From Arion vulgaris (Eukaryota > Mollusca > Gastropoda > Stylommatophora > Arionidae), in the NCBI GenBank assembly GCA_020796225.1, contig CM036755.1, positions 47,500,806-47,564,805 of the forward strand: a DNA stretch of 64,000 bases, in the 5' to 3' direction. Position 1 is the stretch's first letter. Every line of letters starts with the position of its first letter. The position numbers and the translations under genes are program-made. Shown here piece after piece: positions 1-11,900 of this stretch. A model generated the notes under the pieces. The model had not been told where the DNA came from. It ran no database searches and saw only the letters and a program-made list of their open reading frames with translations.

Positions 1-99
1 TGGAGAATTCTAATGTTCAGTTAGGGTATACAAAAACATAGAAATAAAGTCGTTACATTCAGTTGTTGATTTTCTTTCCTGCCATTATATTTGGACATA

Positions 100-248
100 G
101 AACCAATACTGACATACGGATACGAGTCATGGACAATGAACATACAGATCGAAAAATCTCTGAGGGCCACAGAGATGTAGTTTTACTGAAGAATGATGAG
201 AATGCAACAGACTGCTAAAATGACTAATGCTGAAGTGTTGAATGAGAT
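100..248 (+). mobile_element. LINE-a reverse transcriptase 3' fragment, left part
   Basis: The plus strand translates into the region after the catalytic core of a non-LTR reverse transcriptase. It shows PILTYGYESWTMN, then MRMQQTAKMTNAEVLNE, the usual Y-G-x-E-S-W block followed by the conserved link to the C-terminal tail. The frame has stops, so this is a dead copy. It is cut by the SINE-4 insertion at 249-455 and resumes at 456. The family is a retrotransposon pol C-terminus; the exact clade cannot be named from so short a piece. Confidence 0.75.
237..248. repeat. TSD of SINE-4 copy 1
   Basis: GTTGAATGAGAT occurs here and again at 456-467, directly flanking the SINE. A direct repeat of this length is the target-site duplication left by LINE-type retroposition. 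Confidence 0.85.
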
Positions 249-455
249 ATATTTTTTGTCCGATCTAGAAACACTTGAGCTTTTCAGCTCTTCGGCTCGG
301 TGCCATGGACATCGTAACCCTTCGGTTCGGTGCCACGAACACCGTAAATCTGGGAATCTGTGGCTTTTTCTGCCATCCCGCGGAATTGAACCCGTACACA
401 CAGAGGGATAGTCACCCGTAGTTCAACGTGCTACGAACACGCTGGGCAGACGGGC
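249..455 (-). mobile_element. SINE-4 copy 1 (tRNA-derived, minus)
   Basis: On the minus strand this begins with a tRNA-like head, including a near-consensus B box on GGTTCAATTCC in the other copies, and an acceptor-like GCGGGC end. A body follows with two similar segments that read TTCGGTTCGGTGCCA and CTTCGGCTCGGTGCCA on plus. It ends in an A/T-rich tail beside CGATCTAGAAACACTTGAG. It sits inside LINE-a and carries a 12-bp TSD. Related copies lie at 17870, 19715 and (partial) 62866. Confidence 0.85.
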
Positions 456-735
456 GTTGAATGAGATTAAGACACAGAGAAAGCTTATCATGAATATAAG
501 AAAGAGGCAGTCATCATTTTTCGGACATGTGATGAGGAGGGAGGTTTAGAACACATTGTGACAACCGGTAAAATGGAGGGTTGACGAGACAGAGGAAGAC
601 AGATAGAGAAAGTTTTGGGTGGCCTGACTTCGTGACACGGTAGAGCGTCAACATCTGAGTTGATAGAAAACACCAACGACAGAGATTTGTGGAGATCCAT
701 GATCACCTAGACCTACGCCAGCCGGCACTGCACCT
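456..735 (+). mobile_element. LINE-a reverse transcriptase C-terminal tail
   Basis: This continues LINE-a past the SINE: KTQRKLIMNIRKRQSSFFGH, VMRREG-like residues, then a segment that reads (with frameshifts) as a basic G-R-x-R-x-K linker, the T-S-E-L-I-E-N block and DRDLWRSMI. This order (FGHV.R, basic linker, D-R-x-x-W-R) is the typical end of a LINE pol ORF. It finishes in a (TGA)n tract at 733-750. Several stops and frameshifts make it non-coding. Sister fragments are at 5683, 13880 and 15975. Confidence 0.8.
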
Positions 736-750
736 GATGATGATGATGAT

Positions 751-877
751 TATGTTTGGCTATTTTGTATTATCTATCTCTATTTCTCTATCTCTTTCTC
801 TCCATCTCTATCTTTCTATCCCTTCTTATCTTTCTTAACCTCTATATTTCTTTCCAGTAACCGTTCTCACTAACAAC
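751..877. other. Unassigned pyrimidine-rich spacer
   Basis: Low-complexity (CTATCT)-like sequence between LINE-a and the next SINE. No feature seen. Confidence 0.6.
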
Positions 878-1162
878 GTCTCGTGGCTAAGTGGTTAAGT
901 GGTTAAGTGGTTAAGCTTTCTCTTTGCGTTCTGAAGGTCGTGGTTTCGAATCCGGACCGGTAGAATGGATCGTACCCTAGGGCTAGCTACCCTAGTAAAT
1001 ACACAGCTGATTAAAACCGAACACACCATCGAAGGATAAGCACCAGAGCTACAAATGGTACTGAAGGTTGTGAACGTACACCGTTCTGTGTTGGGCCGTT
1101 TGTATATCACATTAGAATGATAAAAACAGCTGAAAAGAATGATCGAGAGAAGAAGAAGAATA
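878..1162 (+). mobile_element. tRNA-headed SINE with triplicated A-box segment
   Basis: The head resembles the 5' half of a Ser/Leu-type tRNA: GTGGCTAAGTGG (A box) and GTTTCGAATCC (B box) about 45 bp apart. Nine bases, AAGTGGTTA, are repeated three times in the D-arm. The body contains TACCCTAG twice and a tail related to the minus-strand sequence at 54720-54890 (shared AGCACYAGAGCT, AAATGGTAC, TATATCACA). It ends in GAGAAGAAGAAG. No clear TSD was identified. Confidence 0.65.
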
Positions 1163-1330
1163 ATCCGGACCCCGCAGTTCTGTTCGCGAGTGCTTTTTTC
1201 AGACAACGCTATGACCGTAGCCGAAGCTACGGAGTTCGTGCTTTGTACATACTCTGAACATGTGACGTGCCATTACTCACCAAATTGCAATGATGATGGT
1301 CCTATCAATCAATCAATCACTCGAGGGCAC
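1163..1330 (+). mobile_element. SINE-5 body, headless copy
   Basis: Starts with CCGGACC and continues with the SINE-5 core (GAGCTACGGAGTTCGTGC-like, then a CATGTGACGTGCCATT segment), ending in an (AATC)n tract at about 1305-1320. The tRNA half is missing, or is supplied by the element just upstream. Compare 25578-25850, the most complete copy. Confidence 0.65.
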
Positions 1331-1456
1331 CAGTATCCATTCCTTCCCACTGTCAATATTCATGAGACCACATACCAGTTGATCGGTGTATGCAGCACGA
1401 CCAGCCTACGATTTGCCCATCTGTAACCCACTCTTACTTTGCTAACTGTAGTAAAC

Positions 1457-1468
1457 ATATAAAAACAC
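1457..1468. repeat. TSD of SINE-1 copy 1
   Basis: ATATAAAAACAC is repeated exactly at 1709-1720, flanking SINE-1 on both sides. Confidence 0.9.
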
Positions 1469-1708
1469 TACCGAGCCCCAAATTTGGGGTGTAAAGAATA
1501 GAACCACTGTTACCTGCCAAAATGTCGTAAGAGGTGACTAAGGAGGTTTGACTGAAATCGGATGCACATGTCCTAAACGTGTGAAGTCTATGCGTTTAGG
1601 GCCTGCCAAACCAATGTGCCACGTATACACTTTCTTGGCAAAGATCAAACATATCACAAATAGTGATTAAAATTGGTCGAAAGAACGAACGCAAAGAAGA
1701 AGAAGAAG
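1469..1708 (+). mobile_element. SINE-1 copy 1, full length with TSD
   Basis: Modular SINE. The head contains CCCCAAATTTGGGGTGTAAA and the GTCGTAAGAGGYGACTAAGG core. The middle contains AAATCGGATGCAC and TAAACGTGTGAAG. The tail contains TTCTTGGCAAAGATC, ATATCACAAA, GAACGAACGCAAA and (GAA)n. A perfect 12-bp TSD shows it was copied in by target-primed reverse transcription. This copy lacks part of the GTGGTTACCGGG start. Other copies: 16359, 20063, 32800. Confidence 0.9.
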
Positions 1709-1733
1709 ATATAAAAACACAAAAAGAGCATTG

Positions 1734-1930
1734 TTCAACACATTCTTTCTTCCCACATTACGCTATCAATGCCAGACATGCACGCTGACATCAAATGATC
1801 GAAGAAAACTAGTCACGACAGAGATGAAATATCTACGCAGAATGGTGGGAGTATCAGGAAGAGACCAGTTTAGAAATAAAGACATCAGGTAAAAAGTTAG
1901 TACATCAGTACTGAACTTCATCAAGAAATA
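1734..1930 (+). mobile_element. LINE-e reverse transcriptase 3' fragment
   Basis: Translates in one frame to FFLPTLRYQCQTCTLT, then TTEMKYLRRMVGVSG and RDQFRNKDIR, the segment of a LINE pol between the RT core and the C-terminal tail. A stop follows the RNKDIR motif. The tandem array from about 1965 begins just downstream, where the FGH.xRM / LPxR part would be expected. The fragment at 34318-34627 may be the non-expanded version of that part. Confidence 0.75.
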
Positions 1931-1964
1931 ACAAATTAATAGTTCGTTCACATAAGTAGATTAC

Positions 1965-4170
1965 CAACAGACAGTGCGCATCAAAGAGCAATGCTACTAC
2001 GAAACAGTGGATACCAACAGACAGTGCGCATCAAAGGCAATGCACTACGAAACAGTGGATACCACAGACGTGCATCAAGAGCAATGCTACTACGAAACAG
2101 TGGATACAAACAGACAGTGCGCATCAAAGAGCAATGCTACTACGAAACAGTGGATACCAACAGACAGTGCGCATCAAAGAGCAATGCTACTACGAAACAG
2201 TGGATACCAACAGACAGTGCGCATCAAAGAGCAATGCTACTACGAAACAGTGGATACCAACAGACAGTGCGCATCAAAGAGCAATGCTACTACGAAACAG
2301 TGGATACCAACAGACAGTGCGCATCAAAGAGCAATGCTACTACGAAACAGTGGATACAAAGGCAATGCTACTAGACAGTGGATCAAAGAGCAATGCTACT
2401 ACGAAACAGTGGATACAAGAGCAATGCTACTAGACAGTGGATCAAAGAGCAATGCTACTACGAAACAGTGGATACAAGGCAATGCTCAGACAGTGGATCA
2501 AAGAGCAATGCTACTACGAAACAGTGGATACAAGGCATGCTACAGACAGTGGATCAAGAGCATGAACTAAAGAGCAATGCTACTACGAAACAGTGGATAC
2601 AAATATCAATGCTACAGAACAGTGGATCAAAGAGCAATGCTACTACGAAACAGTGGATACAAAGAGCAATGCTACTACGAAACAGTGGATACAAAGAGCA
2701 ATGCTACTACGAAACAGTGGATACAAAGAGCAATGCTACTACGAAACAGTGGATACAAAGAGCAATGCTACTACGAAACAGTGGATACAAAGAGCAATGC
2801 TACTACGAAACAGTGGATACAAAGAGCAATGCTACTACGAAACAGTGGATACCAACAGACGTGCGCATCAAGAGCAATGCTACTACGAAACAGTGGATAC
2901 CAACAGACGTGCGCATCAAAGAGCAATGCTACTACGAAACAGTGGATACCAACAGACGTGCATCAAAGAGCAATGCTACTACGAAACAGTGGATACCAAC
3001 AGACAGTGCGCATCAAAGAGCAATGCTACTACGAAACAGTGGATACCAACAGACGTGCGCATCAAAGAGCAATGCTACTACGAAACAGTGGATACCAACA
3101 GACAGTGCGCATCAAAGAGCAATGCTACTACGAAACAGTGGATACCAACAGACAGTGCGCATCAAAGAGCAATGCTACTACGAAACAGTGGATACCAACA
3201 GACAGTGCGCATCAAAGAGCAATGCTACTACGAAACAGTGGATACAAGACAATGCTACAGACAGTGGATCAAAGAGCAATGCTACTACGAAACAGTGGAT
3301 ACAAGAGCATGCACTAGAACAGTGGATACAAAGAGCAATGCTACTACGAAACAGTGGATACAAAGAGCAATGCTACTACGAAACAGTGGATACAAAGAGC
3401 AATGCTACTACGAAACAGTGGATACAAAGAGCAATGCTACTACGAAACAGTGGATACAAAGAGCAATGCTACTACGAAACAGTGGATACAAAGAGCAATG
3501 CTACTACGAGAGCAGTGGATACAAAGAGCAATGCTACTACGAAACAGTGGATACAAAGAGCAATGCTACTACGAAACAGTGGATACAAAGAGCAATGCTA
3601 CTACGAAACAGTGGATAAAAGAGCAATGCTACTACGAAACAGTGGATACAAGAGCAATGCTCAGACAGTGGATCAAAGAGCAATGCTACTACGAAACAGT
3701 GGATACAAAGAGCAATGCTACTACGAAACAGTGGATACAAAGAGCAATGCTACTACGAAACAGTGGATACCAACAGACAGTGCGCATCAAAGAGCAATGC
3801 TACTACGAAACAGTGGATACCAACAGACAGTGCGCATCAAAGGCAATGCTACGAAACAGTGGATCAACAGACGTGCGCATCAGAGCAATGCTCTACGAAA
3901 CATGGATCCGAACAGACAGTGCGCATCAAAGAGCAATGCTGACAGAAACAGTGGATACCAAGACAGTGCGCATCAAGAGCATGCTCTACGAAACAGTGGA
4001 TACAAAGAGCAATGCTCTGAAACAGTGGATACAAGAGCAATGCTCTCAACAGTGGATCAGAGCATGCTCGACACGTGGATACAAAGACAATGCTCTACGA
4101 AACAGTGGATACAAAGAGCAATGCTACTGAAACAGTGGATACAAGAGCAAGTACTCAACAGTGGATACCA
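1965..4170 (+). repeat. 50/32-bp tandem array (LINE-e derived?)
   Basis: Two alternating unit lengths share the core AGAGCAATGCTACTACGAAA followed by CAGTGGATA. The 50-bp form adds CCAACAGACAGTGCGCATCA; the 32-bp form lacks it. About 55-60 units are present and units near both edges are degenerate. Because 32 and 50 are not multiples of 3 and the core has no stop in any plus frame, long overlapping ORFs (up to 609 codons) appear in all three frames. They cycle through RAMLLRNSGY, EQCYYETVDT and SNATTKQWI, and I regard them as non-genic. Confidence 0.9.
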
Positions 4171-4244
4171 ACTAAAGGCCGTCTGCAAAAGTGAACCTCA
4201 GAAATAGCAAAGGCGACGAATGACTATTTATGAAACGAACAAAA

Positions 4245-4590
4245 AAAGCTGATGTTAGAAATCTCATCTTATCCTGACACTGTGAGACAAAACAAGATTA
4301 GAGAGAACAATAAGAAAGCTGATGTTAGAAATCTCATCTTATCCTGACACTGTGAGACAAAACAAGATTAGAGAGAACAATAAGAAAGCTGATGTTAGAA
4401 ATCTCATCTTATCCTGACACTGTGAGACAAAACAAGATTAGAGAGAACAAAAAAAAGCTTATGTTAGAAATCTCATCTTATCCTGACACTGTGAGACAAA
4501 ACAAGATTAGAGAGACAAGAAAGCTGATGTTAGAAATCTCATCTTATCCTGACACTGTGAGACAAAACAAGATTAGAGAGAACAATAAGA
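4245..4590 (+). repeat. 67-bp array, five units
   Basis: Five copies of a unit that begins GCTGATGTTAGAAATCTC and contains TATCCTGACACTGTGAGAC and AAACAAGATTAGAGAGA. The reading LEISSYPDTVRQNK repeats in frame. Single, diverged copies of the same sequence occur at 34565-34620 (plus) and 30990-31030 (minus), so the array is an expansion of a segment belonging to the 3' end of LINE-e. Confidence 0.85.
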
Positions 4591-4802
4591 GTCCTACATC
4601 GTTAAAACAAAACAGAAATCCTTGTTGTTCAGAACCTTTTATATGCATTTAAACTAAGGATATTTTGCTTATATTGACAATCAATAAACATCCGTTAAAA
4701 TGAAGGGACGTTCCGCGCAACTACTTCATAAATAAGTAAGTCTGGCATTAATCAAGACTGATTGGTCTATTTGATATTTAAAACGGGGGATTTGGTTATA
4801 AC
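4591..4802. other. Unassigned AT-rich spacer
   Basis: Nothing recognised between the 67-bp array and the next SINE. Confidence 0.5.
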
Positions 4803-4809
4803 ATGTTTG

Positions 4810-5057
4810 CTTCTTCTTCGAACGCCCATATCGACCACTTGTTAACCAATGTGTGTGATGTGTATGTGATCTGAGCCTAAGAGCGATTGTATGTGTGAGT
4901 TATGTGTGTACAGGTAAGCCAGCCCAACCGATTACTGCGACGCTTTTTATTTACTAGGGTAGCTTCCCTAGACCCCTACCTCAGTAGCCTCTTACCTTGT
5001 AGTTCGCAGTGGTGCTATTCTTTGCTCCCATTGCGAGCCCCGGCAACACACGGGCCA
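4810..5057 (-). mobile_element. SINE-2 copy (minus) with short TSD
   Basis: Read on the minus strand it has the same head type as SINE-1 (GGGGCTCGCAATGGGAGC, then AAGAATAGCACCACTGCGA), a distinct middle (CTACCCTAGTAAATAAAAAG, a CGCTCTTAGGCTCAGATCAC motif) and a tail AAGTGGTCGATATGGGCG ending GAAGAAGAAG. ATGTTTG at 4803-4809 and 5058-5064 is the likely TSD. Related copies: 20508, 26118, 28667, 33164, 34670. Confidence 0.85.
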
Positions 5058-5079
5058 ATGTTTGTTTAATTCGTTGTTA

Positions 5080-5385
5080 TTGTTTATCTAGCTATGTGTC
5101 TGTCTGTCTATCTGTCTAGTTATCTATTATCACTATCTATATATCTTACTATCTATCTATCCTATCTATATCTTACTATGTCTAGTTATATATCTATCCT
5201 ATCATATCTATATATCTTACTATCTTCCATCTATCTATATATCTTAGTATGTCTAGTTATATATCTATCTATCTATCTATATATCTTAGTATGTCAGTTA
5301 TATTCATCTATCATATCTATATATCTTACTATGTCTAGTTATATATCTATCCTATCATATCTATATATCTACATCTATCGATCGG
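5080..5385. repeat. (TATC)n-derived microsatellite cluster
   Basis: Imperfect CTAT/ATATCT repeats with a longer period built on TATATATCTTACTATGTCTA, repeated about five times. The 105-codon plus ORF here is compositional only. Confidence 0.85.
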
Positions 5386-5682
5386 CCATGAGCCGATGGA
5401 TGCAAGTCTAAACTGAATTATATAAAATAATATATTCCTTAACCCTTTCTTCATTCAGTGCCGATATATCGGCTCGTGGTATTTTATAAGGGACGCAAAG
5501 CCGGTATACTTACTAATTTAGTAAACATTGCAACTTAATTGTGTCTGCTGGAGGTAAAAAAAAAAAAAGTATGAAAAGGTTAAAATGTCGATTTTGTGGA
5601 TGCGTGTGGTTTCTCAAAATGTCCTGAAAATTTGAGAGAAAAGGTAGGCCCTGTTTCTTATTCCATCAGAACTGTTACTATA

Positions 5683-5950
5683 TATGGAATGCTAAAATGA
5701 CGAATGGTAAGGTGTTGAAGGAGGCCAAGACACAGAGAAAGATTATTATCCTTTTAAGAAAGAGACACTCATCATTTTTTGGAGATGCAATGAGAAGTGG
5801 CGGATTAGAACACATTGTGAGACCTGATAAAGTTGAGGAGAGAGACAGATGAAGACAGGGAGATATAATGTTGGATAGTCTGACTTTATAGCACGGAAGA
5901 GGGTTAACACCTGAGATGACAGCAAGAACTTTTCAGCTTTTAAATGTATA
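5683..5950 (+). mobile_element. LINE-a C-terminal fragment, second copy
   Basis: Same order as 456-735: AKMTNGKVLKEAKTQRK, RKRHSSFFGDAMR, GGLEHIVRPDKVEE, then a broken T-P-E-M-T segment. The G-H of the usual F-G-H is G-D here. Frameshifts and stops mark it as a dead 5'-truncated copy. The upstream 5390-5680 interval is AT-rich and unassigned. Confidence 0.75.
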
Positions 5951-5997
5951 AATAAAATATGCAACTATAAGTTGTAGAACTAAATTACAATTTTCAA

Positions 5998-8900
5998 TTC
6001 AAATGTTGTATCAATCCTAACATATGCCAGCGAGTTGTTGTATCAATCCTAACATATGCCAGCGAGTTGTTGTATCAATCCTAACATATGCCAGCGAGAG
6101 TTGTATCAATCCTAACATATGCCAGCGAGGTTTTGTATCAATCCTAACATATGCCAGTGAGAGTTGTTGTATCAATCCTAACATATGCCAGTGAGAGTTG
6201 TTGTATCAATCTAACTTGTCCAGCGAGAGTTGTTGTATCAATCCTAACATATGCCAGTGAGAGTTGCATCAATCCTAACATTGTCAGTGAAGTTGTATCA
6301 ATCCTAACATATGCCAGTGAGAGTTGCATCAATCCTAACATATGCCAGGAGAGTTGTATCAATCTAACATATGCCAGTGAGAGTTTGTATCAATCCTAAC
6401 ATATGCCAGTGAGAGTTTGATCAATCCTAACATATGTCAGGAAGTTGTATCAATCCTAACAATGCCAGTGAAAGTTGATCAATCCTAACACATGCCAGTG
6501 AGAGTTGTACAATCCTAACAATGCCAGTGAGAGTTGTATCAATCCTAACATATGCCAGTGAGAGTTGTATCAATCCTAACACATGCCAGTGAGAGTTGTA
6601 TCAATCCTAACATATGCCAGTGAGAGTTGTATACATCCTAACACTATGCCAGTGAGAGTTGTATCAATCCTAACATATGCCAGTGAGAGTTGCATCAATC
6701 CTAACATGTGTCAGTGAGTTGTATCAATCCTAACATATGCCAGTGAGAGTTGTATCAATCCTAACACATGCCAGTGAGAGTTGTATCAATCCTAACATAT
6801 GCCAGTGAGAGTTGTATCAATCCTAACACATGCCAGTGAGAGTTGTATCAATCCTAACATATGCCAGTGAGAGTTGTATCAATCCTAACAAATGCCAGTG
6901 AGAGTTGTATCAATCCTAACATATGCCAGTGAGAGTTGTATCAATCCTAACATATGCCAGTGAGAGTTGTATCAATCCTAACACATGCCAGTGAGAGTTG
7001 TATCAATCCTAACATCTGCCAGTGAGAGTTGTATCAATCCTAACATATGCCAGTGAGAGTTGTATCAATCCTAACATGTGTCAGTGAAAGTTGTATCAAT
7101 CCTAACATATGCCAGCGAATATGCAATACTAACATCGCTATGAGTTGTATCAATCCTAAAATATGCCAGTGAGAGTTGTTGTATCAATCCTAACATATGC
7201 CAGCGAGAGTTGTATCAATCTAACATATGCCAGTGAGAGTTGTTGTATTCAATCCTAACATATGCCAGCGAGAGTTGTTGTATCAATCCTAACATATGCC
7301 AGCGAGTGTTGTATCAATTCTAACATATGCCAGTGAGAGTTGTTGATCAAATACTAACATATCCAGTAGAGTTGTTGTATCAATCTAAAATGCAGCGAGT
7401 GTCTATCAATCAACTTAAGCGGGTTGTTTATAATCTAACGATATGCCAGTGAGAGTTGCATCAATCCTAAATTGTCAGAGAAGTTGATCATCCTAACATA
7501 TGCCAGTGAGTTGCATCAATCCTAACATATGCCAGTGAGTTGTATCAATCAATATGCCAGTGAGAGTTGTACAATCCTAACATATGCCAGTGAGATTATT
7601 GTATCAATCCTAACATATGTCAGCGAGTGTATCAATCTAACAATGCCAGTGAAAGTTGTATCAATCTACACATCCAGTGAGAATTATCAATCCTAACTCA
7701 TGCCAGTGAGAGTGTATCAATCCTAACAATGCCAGAGAGTTGTAAATCCTAACACATGCCAGTGAGAAATATGATCAATCCTACATATGCCAGTGAGAGT
7801 TGTATCATCTAACACATGCCAGTGAGAGTTGTATCAATCTAACATATGCCAGTGGAGTTGCATCAATCCTAACATTGTCAGTGAAAGTTGTATCAATCCT
7901 AACATAGCAGTGAGAGTTGTATCAATCCTACACATGCCAGTGAGGTTGTATCAATCCTAACATGCCAGTGAGGTTGTATCAATCCTAACACATGCCAGTG
8001 AGAGATTGTATCAATCTAACATATGCCAGTGAGAGTTGTATCAATCCTAACATGCCAGTGAGAGTTGTATCAATCCTAACATATGCCAGTGAGAGTTTAT
8101 CAATCCTAACAATGCCATAGAGTTATATCAATCCTATAACAGTCCAGTGAAGTGTATCAATCCTAACATCTGCCAGTGAGAGTTGTATCAATCTAACATA
8201 TGCCAGTGAGAGTTGATCAATCCTAAAATATGCCAGTAGAGTTTTTATCAATTCTAAATATGCCAGCTGAAGTTGTTGTATCAATCTAACATTGCAGTGA
8301 GGTTGCATCAATCCTAACATGTGTCAGTGAAAGTTTATCAATCCTAACATCAGCAGAGTTGTATCAATCCTAACATATGCTAGTGAGTTGATCAATCTAA
8401 AATGCCAGTGAGAGTTGTTGTATCAATCTAACTTGTCCAGAGGTTTATCAACTAATATGCCAGCGAGATGTTGATCAATCTAGCTATGTCGTGAGAGTTG
8501 TATCAATCCTAATATATGCCAGTGAGTTGTTGTACAGATCAACATATGCCAGCAGAGTTGTATCAATCCTAACATATGCCAGCAGAGTTGTTGTATCAAT
8601 TCTAACATTTCCAGCGAGGTTGTATCACCTAACATATGCCAGTGAGTTGCATCAAATCCTAACATGTGTCAGTGAAAGTTGATCAATCCTAACATATGCA
8701 GTGGATTCATCATCTCAACATATCCAGTGAGAGTTGTATCAATCCTAACATATGCAGTGAGGTTGTATCAATCATAACATATGCCAGTGGAGTTATTATT
8801 CAATCTACATATGTCAGTGAGTTTATCAATCCTAACACATGCAGTGAAAGTGTATCAATCTAACACATGCCAGTAGTATCAGATCTAACATACCAGTGAG

Positions 8901-11900
8901 GTTTATGCAATCCTAACATGCCAGTGAGAGTTGTATCAATCCTAACATATGCCAGTGAGAGTTGTATCAATCCTAACATATGCCAGTGAGAGTTGCATCA
9001 ATCCTAACATGTGTCAGTGAAAGTTGTATCAATCCTAACATATGCCAGTGAGAGTTGTATCAATCCTAACACATGCCAGTGAGAGTTGTATCAATCCTAA
9101 CATATGCCAGTGAGAGTTGTATCAATCCTAACAAATGCCAGTGAGAGTTGTATCAATCCTAACATATGCCAGTGAGAGTTGTATCAATCCTAACACATGC
9201 CAGTGAGAGTTGTATCAATCCTAACATCTGCCAGTGAGAGTTATTGTATCAATCCTAACATATGTCAGCGAGAGTTGTATCAATCCTAACACATGCCAGT
9301 GAAAGTTGTATCAATCCTAACACATGCCAGTGAGAGTTGTACCAATCCTAACACATGCCAGTGAGAGTTGTATCAATCCTAACATATGCCAGTTAGAGTT
9401 GTATCAATCCTAACACATGCCAGTGAGAGTTGTTGTATCAATCCTAACATATGCCAGTGAGAGTTGTATACATCCTAACACATGCCAGTGAGAGTTGTAT
9501 CAATCCTAACATATGCCAGTGAGAGTTGCATCAATCTAACATGTTCAGTGAAAGTTGTATCAATCCTAACATATGCCAGTGAGAGGTGTATCAATCCTAA
9601 CACATGCCAGTGAGAGTTGTATCAATCCTAACATATGCCAGTGAGAGTTGTATCAATCCTAACACATGCCAGTGAGAGTTGTATCAATCCTAACATATGC
9701 CAGTGAGAGTTGTATCAATCCTAACACATGCCAGTGAGAGTTGTATCAATCCTAACATATGCCAGTGAGAGTTATTGTATCAATCCTAACATATGCCAGT
9801 GAGAGTTGTTGTATCAATCCTAACACATGCCAGTGAGAGTTGTATCAATCCTAACATCTGCCAGTGAGAGTTATTGTATCAATCCTAACATATGCCAGTG
9901 AGAGTTGTATCAATCCTAACATGTGTCAGTGAAAGTTGTATCAATCCTAACATATGCCAGCGAGAATTGTATCAATACTAACATACGCCAGTGAGAGTTG
10001 TATCAATCCTAAAATATGCCAGTGAGAGTTGTTGTATCAATCCTAACATATGCCAGCGAGAGTTGTATCAATACTAACATATGCCAGCGAGAGTTGTTGT
10101 ATCAATCCTAACATATGCCAGCGAGGGTTGTTGTATCAATCCTAACATATGCCAGCGAGAGTTGTTGTATCAATTCTAACATATGCCAGTGAGAGTTGTT
10201 GTATCAATCCTAACATATGCCAGTGAGAGTTGTTGTATCAATCCTAACATATGCCAGCGAGAGTTGTTGTATCAATCCTAACTTGTGCCAGCGAGAGTTG
10301 TTGTATCAATCCTAACATATGCCAGTGAGAGTTGCATCAATCCTAACATGTGTCAGTGAAAGTTGTATCAATCCTAACATATGCCAGTAGAGTTGCATCA
10401 ATCCTAACATATGCCAGTGAGAGTTGTATCAATCCTAACATATGCCAGTGAGAGTTGTATCAATCCTAACATATGCCAGTGAGAGTTATTGTATCAATCC
10501 TAACATATGTCAGCGAGAGTTGTATCAATCCTAACACATGCCAGTGAAAGTTGTATCAATCCTAACACATGCCAGTGAGAGTTGTATCAATCCTAACACA
10601 TGCCAGTGAGAGTTGTATCAATCCTAACATATGCCAGTGAGAGTTGTATCAATCCTAACACATGCCAGTGAGAGTTGTATCAATCCTAACATATGCCAGT
10701 GAGAGTTGTATACATCCTAACACATGCCAGTGAGAGTTGTATCAATCCTAACATATGCCAGTGAGATTGCATCAATCCTAACATGTGTCAGTGAAAGTTA
10801 TCAATCCTAACATATGCCAGTGAGAGTTGTATCAATCCTAACATATGCCAGTGAGAATTGTTGTATCAATCCTAACATATGCCAGTGAGAGTTGTATCAA
10901 TACTAACATATGCCAGTGAGAGTTGTATCAATCCTAACACATGCCAGTGAGAGTTGTATCAATCCTAACATATGCCAGTGAGAGTTGTATCAATCCTAAC
11001 ATATGCCAGTAAGAGTTGTATCAATCCTAACACATGCCAGTGAGAGTTGTATCAATCCTAACATCTGCCAGTGAGAGTTGTATCAATCCTAACATATGCC
11101 AGTGAGAGTTGTATCAATCCTAAAATATGCCAGTGAGAGTTGTTGTATCAATTCTAACATATGCCAGCGAGTTGTTGTATCAATCTAACATATGCCAGTG
11201 AGAGTTGCATCAATCCCAACATGTGTCAGTGAAAGTTGTATCAATCCCAACATATGCCAGCGAGAGTTGTATCAATCCTAACATATGCTAGTGAGAGTTG
11301 TATCAATCCTAAAATATGCCAGTGAGAGTTGTTGTATCAATCCTAACTTGTGGGAGCGAGTTGTATCAATCCTAACATATGCCAGCGAGAGTTGTTGTAT
11401 CAATCTAACATATGTCAGTGAGAGTTGTTGTATCAATCCTAATATATGCCAGTGAGAGTTGTTGTATCAATCCTAACATATGCCAGCCAGAGTTGTATCA
11501 ATCCTAACATATGCCAGCGAGAGTTGTTGTATCAATTCTAACATATGCCAGCGTGAGTTGTTGTATCAATCCTAACATATGCCAGTGAGAGTTGCATCAA
11601 TCCTAACATGTGTCAGTGAAAGTTGTATCAATCCTAACATATGCCAGTGAGGTTGCATCAATCCTAACATATGCCAGTGGGGTTGTATCAATCCTAACAT
11701 ATGCCAGTGAGAGTTGTTGTATCAATCCTAACATATGCCAGTGAGAGTTATTGTATCAATCCTAACATATGTCAGTGAGAGTTGTATCAATCCTAACACA
11801 TGCCAGTGAAAGTTGTATCAATCCTAACACATGCCAGTGAGAGTTGTATCAATCCTAACACATGCCAGTGAGAGTTGTATCAATCCTAACATATGCCAGT

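Noticed and set aside
5094..5411. 105-codon membrane-like ORF (SIYLTIYLSYLY)
   Set aside because: Encoded by TATC-type microsatellite sequence.
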